A DNA stretch of 64,000 bases, from positions 62,001-126,000 of the forward strand of contig JAVBNE010000012.1 in the NCBI GenBank assembly GCA_031551755.1. Reading direction: 5' to 3'. Position 1 is the first letter of the stretch. The number at the start of each line of letters is the position of its first letter. The stretch is from JAVBMU01 sp031551755. Its GTDB lineage: Bacteria > Actinomycetota > Actinomycetes > Actinomycetales > Cellulomonadaceae. The notes beneath the pieces are model-generated. The model did no database searches. It was not told where the DNA came from and was given only the letters and a program-made list of their open reading frames with translations. Shown one piece after another: positions 26,190 to 35,317 of the stretch. The translations under genes were made by a program, and so were the position numbers.

Positions 26190-26747
26190 TCAGTGCAGCG
26201 CGTACTTGAGCACGACCACGAGTAGCCCGAAACAGCCGGCCGCGAGAATCTCGCCTACCAGCGCCCAGCGGCGCGCGCCACCGCGCCAGGCGGCCACGCC
26301 CCCGATGACAATGAGCATGACGACGGTGACCCACAGGGCGACCCACGCGGCACGCTCACCGTCGGCGCCGAAGAGCCGAGCCAGCATGAGCACGGCGACG
26401 GGCGGCACCGCACCGAAGAGCACGGACCAGTTGTCGTTCAGCGCGTGCAGAATACGCGCCCCGGTGGACCGTTCCCGGTCGGCGAACCCGCCCCCTACCG
26501 CGTCGACATATACGTGGGCAAGCCAGTAGACGAGTACGACCGCGACGGTAGAGAGGACGACCCGATCGCCGGGCGGGGCGTGCACGCTCCCTACTGCGAG
26601 CACCGAGGCCGAGACGACCGCACCGTAAAGCATCTCCGGTACATGAGTCGGTGTGAGGTGACGCCGAACCCCCGCGGCAATCCCGGAGTGAGCGCCGCCC
26701 GAGTGCGGGGCCGACGCGCTACCGGCATCGTCATCGCGTGCTGTCAT
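26190..26747 (-). CDS. Integral membrane protein of unknown function
   Basis: 185 aa. A hydrophilic N-terminus of about 35 residues is followed by a first pair of segments (YGAVVSASVLAVGS, VVLSTVAVVLVYWLAHVYVD), a hydrophilic loop, and three more (about 110-125, 133-152 and 162-182). The motif YWLAHVYVDAVG in segment 2, with His and Asp, is the most conserved-looking part. It has a well-formed promoter. It is divergent from the LuxR-type regulator, which might control it. Confidence 0.7.
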   Translation of the reverse strand: MTARDDDAGSASAPHSGGAHSGIAAGVRRHLTPTHVPEMLYGAVVSASVLAVGSVHAPPGDRVVLSTVAVVLVYWLAHVYVDAVGGGFADRERSTGARILHALNDNWSVLFGAVPPVAVLMLARLFGADGERAAWVALWVTVVMLIVIGGVAAWRGGARRWALVGEILAAGCFGLLVVVLKYALH

Positions 26748-26753
26748 GAGTTT

Positions 26754-26783
26754 CTCTTATGTCAAGCTGCGGTCCCGTGTCAA
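26754..26783 (-). promoter_or_regulatory. Promoter with perfect -35 for the membrane protein gene
   Basis: On the minus strand TTGACA (26778-26783) is followed by an 18-bp spacer and TAAGAG (26754-26759), which ends 6 nt before the ATG at 26747. A second GCTTGACA copy lies inside the spacer (TTGACA at 26760-26765), giving two direct repeats 18 bp apart, about two helical turns. Confidence 0.55.
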
Positions 26784-26789
26784 GCCGTG

Positions 26790-26818
26790 GTTGGCCGGGT
26801 CAGACTGGCCCGGCCAAC
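26790..26818. promoter_or_regulatory. Perfect 10-bp inverted repeat in the divergent intergenic region
   Basis: Arms GTTGGCCGGG (26790-26799) and CCCGGCCAAC (26809-26818) around 9 nt. It sits between the promoter of the membrane protein gene and the ATG of the LuxR-type regulator at 26857. It may be a regulator-binding site or an RNA hairpin in the leader of the regulator gene. Confidence 0.5.
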
Positions 26819-26856
26819 GCGCCTGGAATGGTGACCTGTGCCACTCTCATACCGCC

Positions 26857-29457
26857 ATGACAACCGTCAGCGATACCAGGAGTGAGTCGCGGGCCTATCT
26901 GACGCCCTCGGGTACCGCCATGCTGCGCGCTCGGACCTCGATCCCCATCCCCGTCGCCGATGCCGTCCGCCGACCAGGTATAGAGCGCGTCCTCGACCAG
27001 GCCGCCCACCACCGGCTCACTCTTGTTTCCGCCGGACCCGGCTGGGGCAAGAGCACCGCCACCGCCCTGTGGGCCGGCGCGCGGCCACCAGGCACGACGG
27101 CATGGCTGACCTGTGAGCCGCAAGACGCCACACCGGCCGGCCTGTGGTCGGATATCGTCGGCGCGCTGCGGAGCGCGGGCGCGGTACCTGTCGACCACCC
27201 GCTCCTGCGACGGCGCCCACCAGCGCACATCTCACCGGACCGGCTTCGCCGGTTGCTGCCGGATCTGGAGACCATGCCCGCGGCAGTTGTGATCGTCCTC
27301 GACGACTTCGAGGTCGTCACGGGTCCCGACGTCCTGCGCATGATGGATGACATCCTGCGGTACCCACTTCCCCTCCATTTCGTCGTACTCTGCCGCTCCG
27401 ACCCCGCGTTGGCTCTTCACCGGCTCCGCGCAAGAGGGGAGATCGCCGAGATTGTCGCGGACGACCTGGCATTCGACGTGACCACGACCGTCGCCCTGGC
27501 AGCTCGGGAAGGAATCACCCTCGATAAACAGGCCGCCACCCAGCTATTGGCCGAAACCGGCGGCTGGGCTGTCGGTGTCTGTCTGCGCCTCAGCTCCCCG
27601 CTCAGCCCGAACGGCCGAACCCAGGCGGAACGGTCCGCGACTGATTTCCTGATGGCGGAAGTCCTCGACAAGCAGGAACCACGGCTGCGGCAGTTCCTGC
27701 TCCGCACGAGCGTCACGACGACCGTCAGCACCGAACTCGCCGGGGTACTCGACCCCGGCTCGAACGCTCCGCGGATGCTGGCTTACTTCGGTGCCCGGAA
27801 CGGATTCGTCACAAGACTTGACCTCGACGGAACGTGGTACCAGTACCACCCGTTCCTGCGCGAGATGCTCCGGTCACAGCTATGGGTCGAAGACCCTACG
27901 GCTGCCCGTATCGCACATCGGAACGCCGCCCGCTGGCTTGCTCAGCATGGCGAGCCGATCCAGGCACTCGATCAGGCCGCCGCTGCAAAGGACTGGGCGC
28001 TGTTCGGCGAAATTTTCGTCGAGAGCGCTGGTCCGTGCCTGTCCGGGTCCGAACGGACGGCCCTCCGCTCGACCCTCGCCCAGGTGCCTTTTCGAGAGCT
28101 GGCACCCAACCCGGCGTCGTATCTCTGCGCCGCCGCCCTCGCGCTGACCACCGACCGCCACATCGCGGCCCGCCACCACCTCGACCGCGCCCGGGAACTG
28201 CTCGCGTATCGCAACCGGCCGGCCGCCGCCAGCCTGCTGGAGCTTCTCGAGGGCGCCGTCGCCCGGGCCGACGGCGAGGTGCGGCGACTGGCCGTTCACG
28301 GGGCCGCCGCCGAAGCCGCCCTCGCGCGATGCCCCCTCGCGTTTCCTGCCCTCGACGCCTACCGCGCCCTCGCCGCCGACCAGCGCGCGATCGGAGCCGC
28401 CTGGAGCGGGGCGCCCGTCGGCGCCTGCCCCGGCCCCGACAGCCGAGCCGCGGCAGCCATCGCCGCAGTGGCCAACGGCGACTTCAGCGGCGGTGGCGCA
28501 GCGGCCCGGGTGCTTCTCGTGGAGTCTGTGCGCGACGGGTGGGCTGAGCAGGCCCCATCCCGTGCCGCCCACGCCGCAGTGGCCTGGACAGCATTGGTCT
28601 ACGGCCACATCGACGACGCCGAACTCCAGATCGCCCGAGCGCTCGCCGCGGATTCCGGTGAGCGTGATCCCACCTCCGAGGCCACCGTTCACCTGCTTCG
28701 GTCGCTCGCTGCCGCCACTCGGCGCCGCCGGCAAACCGCCCGTCTCGCCCTCGCCGCCGCCGACGAAGCACTCCCCCCAAGCCGCACGCCACCCCTGTTG
28801 GCCGACCTCAGAGCGCGCGCATGGACCGAGTACGCCGTGCTCTCGAACGCTCCCGGCCAGGTCGCGATTACCCCCGAGGCACCTAGGCCGACCGCGGCGG
28901 TCGCGGCCATCTGCCGGGCTCGGCGATCGTTGCGGGCCGGGCGAGTGAGTGCGGCGCTGAACACCCTGACGGCTCTCCCCCGGGATCCGGAAACGGCAGT
29001 GCTCGTGCGCGTCGAGGCCGCCATCATCGAAGCCGAGGCACTTGCCGTCGGCGGAACGCGACGAGCACATGACAGCGTCGTACGCGCCCTCGATCTGGCG
29101 CAGCCCGACGGCCTCGCGTTGCCATTCCTGACGATTACCACCCCGACACTGATCCCGATCGTTGGCGCCGTGATCGCCCACCGAAGCGATCCCTTGTCGG
29201 CCGTCCTGCGATCCCACCTCTCGCCAGATTCGTCGTCGGTCGAACCTGCTCCGCCCGGGGTACCCCTGACGGAACGCGAACTCACGATTCTCGGCGCCCT
29301 GCCAAGCATGGAAAGCAATCAGGAGATCGCTGAGGACTTCTTCGTATCAGTGAACACGGTGAAGGCGCACCTCAAATCGCTTTATCGCAAACTCGGCGTC
29401 GGGTCCAGGCGCGACGCCGTCCGCCGTGGACGCGAACTCGGGTTAATCGGCGGCTGA
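26857..29457 (+). CDS. Large ATP-binding LuxR-family (MalT-like) transcriptional regulator
   Basis: 866 aa from the ATG at 26857; an ATG at 26746 would place 37 unlikely residues ahead. Domain order: NTPase with Walker A SAGPGWGKST (about residue 54-63) and Walker B VVIVLDDFEVV; a winged-helix/helical region; a long TPR-like helical domain (about 350-780); and a C-terminal LuxR helix-turn-helix (LTERELTILGALPSMESNQE, then VNTVKAHLKSLYRKLGV). These STAND-type regulators need an inducer and ATP to oligomerise on DNA. The inverted repeat and duplicated -35 in front of it are possible targets. Its last 15 bp overlap the convergent P-type ATPase gene. Confidence 0.88.
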   Translation: MTTVSDTRSESRAYLTPSGTAMLRARTSIPIPVADAVRRPGIERVLDQAAHHRLTLVSAGPGWGKSTATALWAGARPPGTTAWLTCEPQDATPAGLWSDIVGALRSAGAVPVDHPLLRRRPPAHISPDRLRRLLPDLETMPAAVVIVLDDFEVVTGPDVLRMMDDILRYPLPLHFVVLCRSDPALALHRLRARGEIAEIVADDLAFDVTTTVALAAREGITLDKQAATQLLAETGGWAVGVCLRLSSPLSPNGRTQAERSATDFLMAEVLDKQEPRLRQFLLRTSVTTTVSTELAGVLDPGSNAPRMLAYFGARNGFVTRLDLDGTWYQYHPFLREMLRSQLWVEDPTAARIAHRNAARWLAQHGEPIQALDQAAAAKDWALFGEIFVESAGPCLSGSERTALRSTLAQVPFRELAPNPASYLCAAALALTTDRHIAARHHLDRARELLAYRNRPAAASLLELLEGAVARADGEVRRLAVHGAAAEAALARCPLAFPALDAYRALAADQRAIGAAWSGAPVGACPGPDSRAAAAIAAVANGDFSGGGAAARVLLVESVRDGWAEQAPSRAAHAAVAWTALVYGHIDDAELQIARALAADSGERDPTSEATVHLLRSLAAATRRRRQTARLALAAADEALPPSRTPPLLADLRARAWTEYAVLSNAPGQVAITPEAPRPTAAVAAICRARRSLRAGRVSAALNTLTALPRDPETAVLVRVEAAIIEAEALAVGGTRRAHDSVVRALDLAQPDGLALPFLTITTPTLIPIVGAVIAHRSDPLSAVLRSHLSPDSSSVEPAPPGVPLTERELTILGALPSMESNQEIAEDFFVSVNTVKAHLKSLYRKLGVGSRRDAVRRGRELGLIGG

Positions 29458-32175
29458 CGCGGTTGTCCCAGCCGCGACGGACGGGCGCCGGCCCACGCTC
29501 ACCCTCGTCACGAGTTTGGCGATCTCCACCACAATGAGAAATACAAACGTGATCAGCCAGCAGGTTCCCCATTGGCTTCCGGAGAGCTCCACCGTGCCGA
29601 AGATCCGCTGCAACCCGTCGATCGTCGTCACGAGGAACGCGAGCGCCAGGGCGGCCAACAGCAACAGCACGAACCGGCCGTTGGCCAGCGTGTCATGACT
29701 GAAGATGCTGGAGGTCGGGTCACGCCACTCCAGGGCCGCCACGACATGCAGCAGCGAGGTCACGGTGAGTCCCATGGTCGTGGCCACCGCAAGACTGCCG
29801 TCATCCTCACCCCACGCCACGGCGATCAACACACCGACGGCAATGGCGAGCCCGCCGAGTGCCAGCCCGATGCTCTGGTTCCGGCCGAGTACCGGCTCAT
29901 CGGGGGGCCGGGGCCGCCGTCGCATCAACCCGGACGTCGCGGCATCGAAACCGAGACCGATCGCGAGCAACACGTCGACGGCGAAGTTGACCCACAGGAT
30001 CTGTAACGGAGTCAGTGGCGTTCCCTCGGCGACCGTGAAGATCCCGGCTCCGACGAATGTCAAGATGAAACCGGTGAGCACGACCATCTGGAAACGGATG
30101 TATTTCATCAGGTTGTCGTACAGGCCACGGCCCTTTTCAACGGCGGCGACGATGGTCGCGAAGTTGTCGTCGGTCAGGATCATCTCGGCCGCGTCCTTGG
30201 TGACCTCGGTGCCGGTGATTCCCATGGCCACCCCGATATCGGCACGTGCCAGAGCCGGGGCGTCGTTCACGCCGTCGCCGGTCATCGCGACGGTGTTCCC
30301 TTTTCCTTTGAGCACGTCGACCAGCCGGACCTTGTCCTCCGGCGCCACCCGAGCCACGACGCCGATCCCCTCGACCTCCTCGGCAAGTTGCTCATCGGAC
30401 ATGGCCGCGAACTGCGCCCCGGTGATCGCCCGCCCTTCGATGCCGAGTTGCTCAGCAATGGCCGCCGCGGTGGTCGCATGGTCCCCCGTGATCATCCGCA
30501 CCCGAATACCCGCCTGCCGGCATTCGGCGATGGCGTCTCGAGCCTCCCGGCGCGGCGGGTCCACGATCCCGACGAGCGCCAGCAGGTCGAGCCCGGTCAC
30601 CTGGGCGAGCAGGTCGCCGTCGAGATCAGCAACCGCCAGATGACGCCGGGCGACCGCGAGCACTCGCATTCCCTCGGAGGCCAGTCGGTCGTTCTCGGCA
30701 AGCACCAAGGCGCGGGACTCGTCGTCCAGCTCAACCCGAACCCCGTCCGCGTTGAGGTACCGCTCCGAACGGGCCAGGAGCACATCCGGCGCGCCCTTCA
30801 CGAAGCAGACGGTGGAATCGTCGAGGTCATGGAAGGTCGCCATGAACTTGTACTCGGCATCGAAGGGCACCTCGGCCAGCCGCGGATGCTCCCGGCGGGT
30901 CTCCTCGACGTCGATCCCGGCCTTGGCCGCGAGGACGACCAACGCGCCCTCCGTCGGGTCACCCACCAACTGCCCGTCGCGAACCACGGCGTCGCTGGCG
31001 AGCGCCATCGGCAGGACCACCGGTTCCAGGTCGACCTCGGTCGCGCCCGCGGCCGCGAGCACCCGTCCCGTCGTCGAGTACCCCTCGCCGTCGATCGTGA
31101 ACCGTCGGCCGGCCAGTACCAGTTGGCGAGCGGTCATCTGGTTGAGCGTGAGCGTCCCGGTCTTGTCCGAACAGATCGCCGAGGTGGACCCCAGCGTCTC
31201 CACGGACTTGAGTCGCTTGACGATGGCGCCGTCGTCGGCCAATTCGCGGGTGCCCAAGGACAGCAGCATGGTGACCACCGCGGGCAGGCCCGTCGGGATG
31301 GCCGCGATCGCCAGGCTGATGCCGACGATGAACAGGCTGTCGAAGTCCTCCCCCCGGGCAAGCCCCAAGATCACCACCAGGACCAGCGCGACTGCCGCCA
31401 TAGACGTGATGATGACCGTGATGCGGTCGAGTTGGCGGGTCAGCGGCGTCTTGTCCTGTTCGACGCCGCCGAGCATGTCCGAGATCCGGCCGACCTCCGT
31501 GGACATGCCGGTCGCCACCACGACCATCTCACCGCGACCCCGGGTGACCTGGGAGTTCATGTACGCCATGTCGGTGCGGTCGCCGAGCGGGGCGTCGGCC
31601 GCCGCCACGGCGTCGGTGCCCTTCGGTACCGGCGTGCTTTCCCCGGTGAGCCCGGCCTCTTCGATCTCCAGGGAGGCAGCCATAATGATCCGGCCGTCGG
31701 CCGCCACCTTGTCCCCGGCCTCGAAGCCCACGATGTCGCCCGGTACGAGTTCCTCCGCCGGAATCTGAAGCTGCTGTCCATCGCGCCGGACCCGCGCGGT
31801 CATCACGAGCATCTGCCGAAGCGCCGCGACCGACTGCGCCGCCTTGCCTTCCTGATGCAGACCCATCAAGGCGTTGAGCACAGTCAAGCCCAGCACGACG
31901 AGTCCCGTGGCGAAGTCGCGCAGGGCGATCATCGAGACGGCCGCCGCACCGACCAACACGAGCTGCATGAGGTCGCGGTACTGCCGAAGGAAAGCCTTCC
32001 AGACCGGCTCTGGGCGCTCCTCCGCGAGGGCGTTCGGGCCGTAGATCGCGCGCCGCTTGAGGACCTCGTCCGAACTCAGTCCCACCGCTGGGTCGACGTC
32101 GCATTGACTGCAGACGACGTCGATGGGGTCCGTATGCCAGTCGGTCCGCTGGTCGGGGAGTTGCACAGCCGTCAT
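29443..32175 (-). CDS. P2-type cation-transporting ATPase
   Basis: 910 aa from the ATG at 32175 (GGAAGGAG 8 nt upstream). The order is cation-ATPase N-terminal domain, M1-M2, actuator domain with TGES (EEAGLTGESTPVPKG), M3-M4, phosphorylation site CSDKTGTLTLNQM, the nucleotide domain with VKGAPDVLL, hinge MTGDGVNDAPALARADIGVA, then six C-terminal helices. The transport-site residues of the SERCA M6 motif are kept (NFAVDVLLAIGLGFD), but M4 reads PTGLP where Ca2+ pumps have PEGLP, so the ion is uncertain. The next gene upstream is the ABC importer ATPase, but they are separated by 83 bp. Confidence 0.9.
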   Translation of the reverse strand: MTAVQLPDQRTDWHTDPIDVVCSQCDVDPAVGLSSDEVLKRRAIYGPNALAEERPEPVWKAFLRQYRDLMQLVLVGAAAVSMIALRDFATGLVVLGLTVLNALMGLHQEGKAAQSVAALRQMLVMTARVRRDGQQLQIPAEELVPGDIVGFEAGDKVAADGRIIMAASLEIEEAGLTGESTPVPKGTDAVAAADAPLGDRTDMAYMNSQVTRGRGEMVVVATGMSTEVGRISDMLGGVEQDKTPLTRQLDRITVIITSMAAVALVLVVILGLARGEDFDSLFIVGISLAIAAIPTGLPAVVTMLLSLGTRELADDGAIVKRLKSVETLGSTSAICSDKTGTLTLNQMTARQLVLAGRRFTIDGEGYSTTGRVLAAAGATEVDLEPVVLPMALASDAVVRDGQLVGDPTEGALVVLAAKAGIDVEETRREHPRLAEVPFDAEYKFMATFHDLDDSTVCFVKGAPDVLLARSERYLNADGVRVELDDESRALVLAENDRLASEGMRVLAVARRHLAVADLDGDLLAQVTGLDLLALVGIVDPPRREARDAIAECRQAGIRVRMITGDHATTAAAIAEQLGIEGRAITGAQFAAMSDEQLAEEVEGIGVVARVAPEDKVRLVDVLKGKGNTVAMTGDGVNDAPALARADIGVAMGITGTEVTKDAAEMILTDDNFATIVAAVEKGRGLYDNLMKYIRFQMVVLTGFILTFVGAGIFTVAEGTPLTPLQILWVNFAVDVLLAIGLGFDAATSGLMRRRPRPPDEPVLGRNQSIGLALGGLAIAVGVLIAVAWGEDDGSLAVATTMGLTVTSLLHVVAALEWRDPTSSIFSHDTLANGRFVLLLLAALALAFLVTTIDGLQRIFGTVELSGSQWGTCWLITFVFLIVVEIAKLVTRVSVGRRPSVAAGTTASAAD

Positions 32176-32258
32176 CGCGTGGCTCCTTCCGGGTCGGAAC
32201 CACACTCACATCCGCGTCCGCGGACCGGCTCACCCGTGGCGGGTGAGGACCTGGGGAA

Positions 32259-33074
32259 TCAGGCCCGCGCCTGTGGCACGACCAGTGGCGTCCCGGTCAC
32301 TGGGTCGGGGATGACCAGACAGTCCAACCCGAAGACCTCCCGCACCAACTCCGCCGTCACCACTTCTCCCGGTGGCCCCTGCGCCACGACCTCGCCGTCT
32401 TTCATCGCGATCAGATGCGTCGCGTACCGGGCGGCATGGTTCAAGTCGTGCAGAACGGCGATCAGTGTGTTTCCCGCGTCGTGCAGATCAGCGAAGAGGT
32501 TGAGCAGGTCGATCTGATGGGAGATGTCGAGGAACGTCGTCGGCTCGTCGAGGAGCAGGATCGGCGTCTCCTGGGCCAACGCCATCGCCGCCCACACCCG
32601 CTGCCGCTGCCCGCCGGAGAGCTCATCCACATGACGGTCCTGCAGGTCGGTCACATTGGTCGCCCGCATCGCCTCCGCCACCGCCGCCGCGTCTTGCGCA
32701 CTCCACTGCCTGATCAGCCCTTGGTGCGGGTAGCGGCCCCGTGCGACCAGGTCGGCCACCGTGATGCCGTCGGGGGCGGTCGAACTCTGGGGTAGCAGTC
32801 CGACCACCCGGGCTGCCTCCTTGGCCCGGTAGGACGCGATCGACTTGCCATCGAGCACCACCGCACCCGACATCGGAGTCAGTAGGCGCGACAGGGCGCG
32901 CAAGAGGGTCGATTTGCCGCAGGCATTCGGGCCGACGATCACCGTGAAGGACCGATCCGGTATCTCCACGGTCAGTTCCTGCGAGACGACCCGGCGGTCG
33001 TAGGCGAGGGTCACCTCGCGCGCGATCAGGCGCGGGTTCGTGGTGGTCGTGCGCGGCGTGCTCATGAGGGTCAT
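32259..33074 (-). CDS. Iron-siderophore ABC transporter ATP-binding protein
   Basis: 271 aa. Energises the importer: Walker A VGPNACGKSTLLRAL, signature LSGGQRQRVWAAMALAQ, Walker B ILLLDEPTTFLD and switch His in VLHDLNHAARYA. It is the FecE/FepC/FhuC type. The ATG at 33074 overlaps the stop of the permease gene (ATGA), giving translational coupling; a second in-frame ATG is at 33065. It is the last gene of a three-gene leftward run. Confidence 0.93.
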   Translation of the reverse strand: MTLMSTPRTTTTNPRLIAREVTLAYDRRVVSQELTVEIPDRSFTVIVGPNACGKSTLLRALSRLLTPMSGAVVLDGKSIASYRAKEAARVVGLLPQSSTAPDGITVADLVARGRYPHQGLIRQWSAQDAAAVAEAMRATNVTDLQDRHVDELSGGQRQRVWAAMALAQETPILLLDEPTTFLDISHQIDLLNLFADLHDAGNTLIAVLHDLNHAARYATHLIAMKDGEVVAQGPPGEVVTAELVREVFGLDCLVIPDPVTGTPLVVPQARA

Positions 33075-34129
33075 AGCTGCTTCCGGGCTTCGTGGATGAG
33101 CAAGAAGATGAGGTAGAGGCCGCCAAGGACAACGGTGACCAGGCCGACCGGCACCGCTCCCGGCAACAGGTGTTGCGCAATGACGTCGGCCGCAAGGAGC
33201 ACGAAGGCGCCGGTCAACGCCGCTCCCCCGATCGGGATGCCAGCACTACGGCTGAGCCGTCGGGCGATCTGCGGCGCCGCCAAAGCGATGAACGCGATGG
33301 GTCCGGAAACCGCGATCACGATCGCGATCAGCGCCACCCCGACCACGAGGACGGCCAGCCTCGTCGCCTCCGTGTGCACACCGTGGGCATGGGCGGCATC
33401 GTCGCCGAGTTCGAGTTGGCGCAGCGGGCGCACCACCGCGACCGTTACCACCCCGAGAACCGCCAGCGGCACCCCGGCACGAATGATCTCCCCCCACCCC
33501 ACCAGGGAGATGGAACCGGCGCCCCAGATCGAGGCGGCCATCGCCACCTCGGTCTGGACCCGCAGTAGTAGATAGGTGTTCAGGCTCGTCAGCATCGCAG
33601 TCATCGCGATGCCCACCACGATCAGCCGGAACCCCTGTACGCCGCCACGCCACGCCAACACGTACACCGCCAGTGCCGTGAGCAGCCCGCCCACCAATGC
33701 ACCCGCAGAAACGGTGAGAACACTTGTGCCGATCACCGTGATCGACACGATGGCACCGGTATAGGCACCGGCGGAGAAGCCGATGACGTCGGGTGAGCCG
33801 AGCGGGTTACGGGTCAGCGTCTGGAAGAGCGCACCCGAGGCACCGAGGGCCGCACCGAAGATCACCGCTGCCGACACCCGCGGCAGCCGCCAGTCCATCA
33901 CCACCCGGCTCGCGAACCCCTGATCCGAGACGATGGCCGACAGCACTTGCGGGATGCTCAACGGATAGTCTCCGAGGCCAAGCGCGAGCAGCCCGAGCGC
34001 CACGATCGCGATGGCCAGGATCGAACCGACCACCACCGCACGGCGAGCAACGGGAATCGAGCCCCCGGGTACTGGCAGATACAGATTTACCGCCCGGGCG
34101 GTGGGCGGGGCCGTGCGCAGATCGCTCAC
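33071..34129 (-). CDS. Iron-siderophore ABC transporter permease (FecD/FepG type)
   Basis: 352 aa FecCD-family permease with about nine predicted membrane helices after a 35-residue cytoplasmic tail. Family marks are DWRLPRVSAAVIFGAALGAS, QTLTRNPLGSPDVIGFSAGA, GPIAFIALAAPQIARRL (the coupling-helix region contacting the ATPase) and PVGLVTVVLGGLYLIFLL. The GTG at 34129 overlaps the stop of the upstream permease gene (GTGA). It forms the heterodimeric channel with the next gene. Confidence 0.92.
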   Translation of the reverse strand: MSDLRTAPPTARAVNLYLPVPGGSIPVARRAVVVGSILAIAIVALGLLALGLGDYPLSIPQVLSAIVSDQGFASRVVMDWRLPRVSAAVIFGAALGASGALFQTLTRNPLGSPDVIGFSAGAYTGAIVSITVIGTSVLTVSAGALVGGLLTALAVYVLAWRGGVQGFRLIVVGIAMTAMLTSLNTYLLLRVQTEVAMAASIWGAGSISLVGWGEIIRAGVPLAVLGVVTVAVVRPLRQLELGDDAAHAHGVHTEATRLAVLVVGVALIAIVIAVSGPIAFIALAAPQIARRLSRSAGIPIGGAALTGAFVLLAADVIAQHLLPGAVPVGLVTVVLGGLYLIFLLIHEARKQL

Positions 34130-35193
34130 AGCGCGCTCACGCGTTGCCGCCGCACCAACGCAATCAGCACGGGAGCCCCGATGAACGCGGTGACGACCCC
34201 CACCGGCACCTCGGCGGGCCGCAACAGCAACCGGCCGACGATATCGGCGGTCAACAGCAGGATCGGCGCGAGGAGTACGGATAAGGCGATGATCCACCGT
34301 TGATCCGGTCCCACGATCCACCGTGCGGCATGCGGGATCATCAGCCCGACGAAGGCGATCGGGCCGGCCATCGCGGTCGCGGCACCGGCCAGTAGCGTGA
34401 TGGCGACGACGGCCAGGATGCGCGTGCGGACGACTTGGGCGCCCAGGGACCGGGCCAGGTCATCGCCCAAGGCAACCGCATTGAGCGAACGGCCCAACAA
34501 CAACGCAATCACCAGGCCGATCAGCAGGAACGGAGCCGCCGCCCGAACCACGTCCCAGCCGCGGTCCGCGATCATCCCGGCCTGCCAGGCCCGCATAGCG
34601 TTGAATCCCCGCGGGTTCGCCAGCATCATCGCCGAGGTGATTCCTGCGAGAACCGCGCCGATGGCGACACCGGCCAAGGTGATGCTCGCGGGGCTGACCG
34701 ACCCGCGGCCGGCCGATCCGATCACGTACACCGCGACCGTAGTTGTCAGCGCCCCGGCGAAGGCGAACCAGACATACCCCGTGGGGGCGGTCACGCCCAG
34801 CACACCGACGCCGATCGCGACGGCGAAGGCCGCGCCGGAGTTCACGCCGAGGATGCCCGGGTCAGCAAGGGGGTTGCGCGTCACGGCTTGGATGAGCGCC
34901 CCCGCGACGCCCAGCCCGGCGCCCACCAACAAGCCGAGCACCGTCCGCGGCAGTCGCAGGCTGAGAACTACCGAGGCGTCACGGCCGTCGGCACGCCCGA
35001 TCAGGGAGTCCCACACACTCGAGAGTGGGACCGCGCGAGCACCCAGCGCGAGGCTGGCTGCGACCACGATCGCCAGGAGCAACCCCGCCGCCAGGAGCCC
35101 GCTCGTTCGCCGCGAGAGACGTCTGCCGACCGGAGCCTCGGCGACAGCACCCGCGGGCGCCGCGGGCGAGGCCGCAGCGAGATCTGCAATCAC
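34126..35193 (-). CDS. Iron-siderophore ABC transporter permease (FecC/FepD type)
   Basis: 355 aa, first gene of the leftward importer run. FecCD family: LRLPRTVLGLLVGAGLGVAG, QAVTRNPLADPGILGVNSGA, GPIAFVGLMIPHAARWIVG and PAEVPVGVVTAFIGAPVLI. Its start lies 6 bp from an IdeR/DtxR-type iron box shared with the divergent binding-protein gene, so iron-repressed expression is expected. The start codon is an ATG with no clear ribosome binding site. Confidence 0.92.
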   Translation of the reverse strand: MIADLAAASPAAPAGAVAEAPVGRRLSRRTSGLLAAGLLLAIVVAASLALGARAVPLSSVWDSLIGRADGRDASVVLSLRLPRTVLGLLVGAGLGVAGALIQAVTRNPLADPGILGVNSGAAFAVAIGVGVLGVTAPTGYVWFAFAGALTTTVAVYVIGSAGRGSVSPASITLAGVAIGAVLAGITSAMMLANPRGFNAMRAWQAGMIADRGWDVVRAAAPFLLIGLVIALLLGRSLNAVALGDDLARSLGAQVVRTRILAVVAITLLAGAATAMAGPIAFVGLMIPHAARWIVGPDQRWIIALSVLLAPILLLTADIVGRLLLRPAEVPVGVVTAFIGAPVLIALVRRQRVSAL

Positions 35194-35198
35194 AATCC

Positions 35199-35217
35199 TA
35201 AGCTTAGGCTAACCTTT
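35199..35217. promoter_or_regulatory. Iron box (IdeR/DtxR-type operator)
   Basis: TAAGCTTAGGCTAACCTTT matches 15 of 19 positions of the consensus TTAGGTTAGGCTAACCTAA as I know it, including the full core TTAGGCTAACCT. It lies between the divergent permease and binding-protein genes, immediately before the permease start, and should repress both in iron-replete cells. Confidence 0.8.
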
Positions 35218-35317
35218 CCTATGTCAGTGCCACCGGGCTTCCCGCCTGCGCACCCGACATCTTTGTCGTCACCTGTCGTCCGTTCACCCAGCACTGGACC
35301 GGAAAGGCCCGAATTCC

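Noticed and set aside
26760..26785. TGTCAAGC direct repeats as operator half-sites
   Set aside because: Read on the minus strand they are two TTGACA hexamers, one in correct -35 position for the membrane protein gene, so a promoter explains them more simply, though a dual role is not excluded.
30388..32517. Open plus-strand frame of about 700 codons opposite the P2-type ATPase
   Set aside because: Codon-shadow of a very GC-rich gene: low-complexity His/Arg/Gly/Asp content and no motifs.
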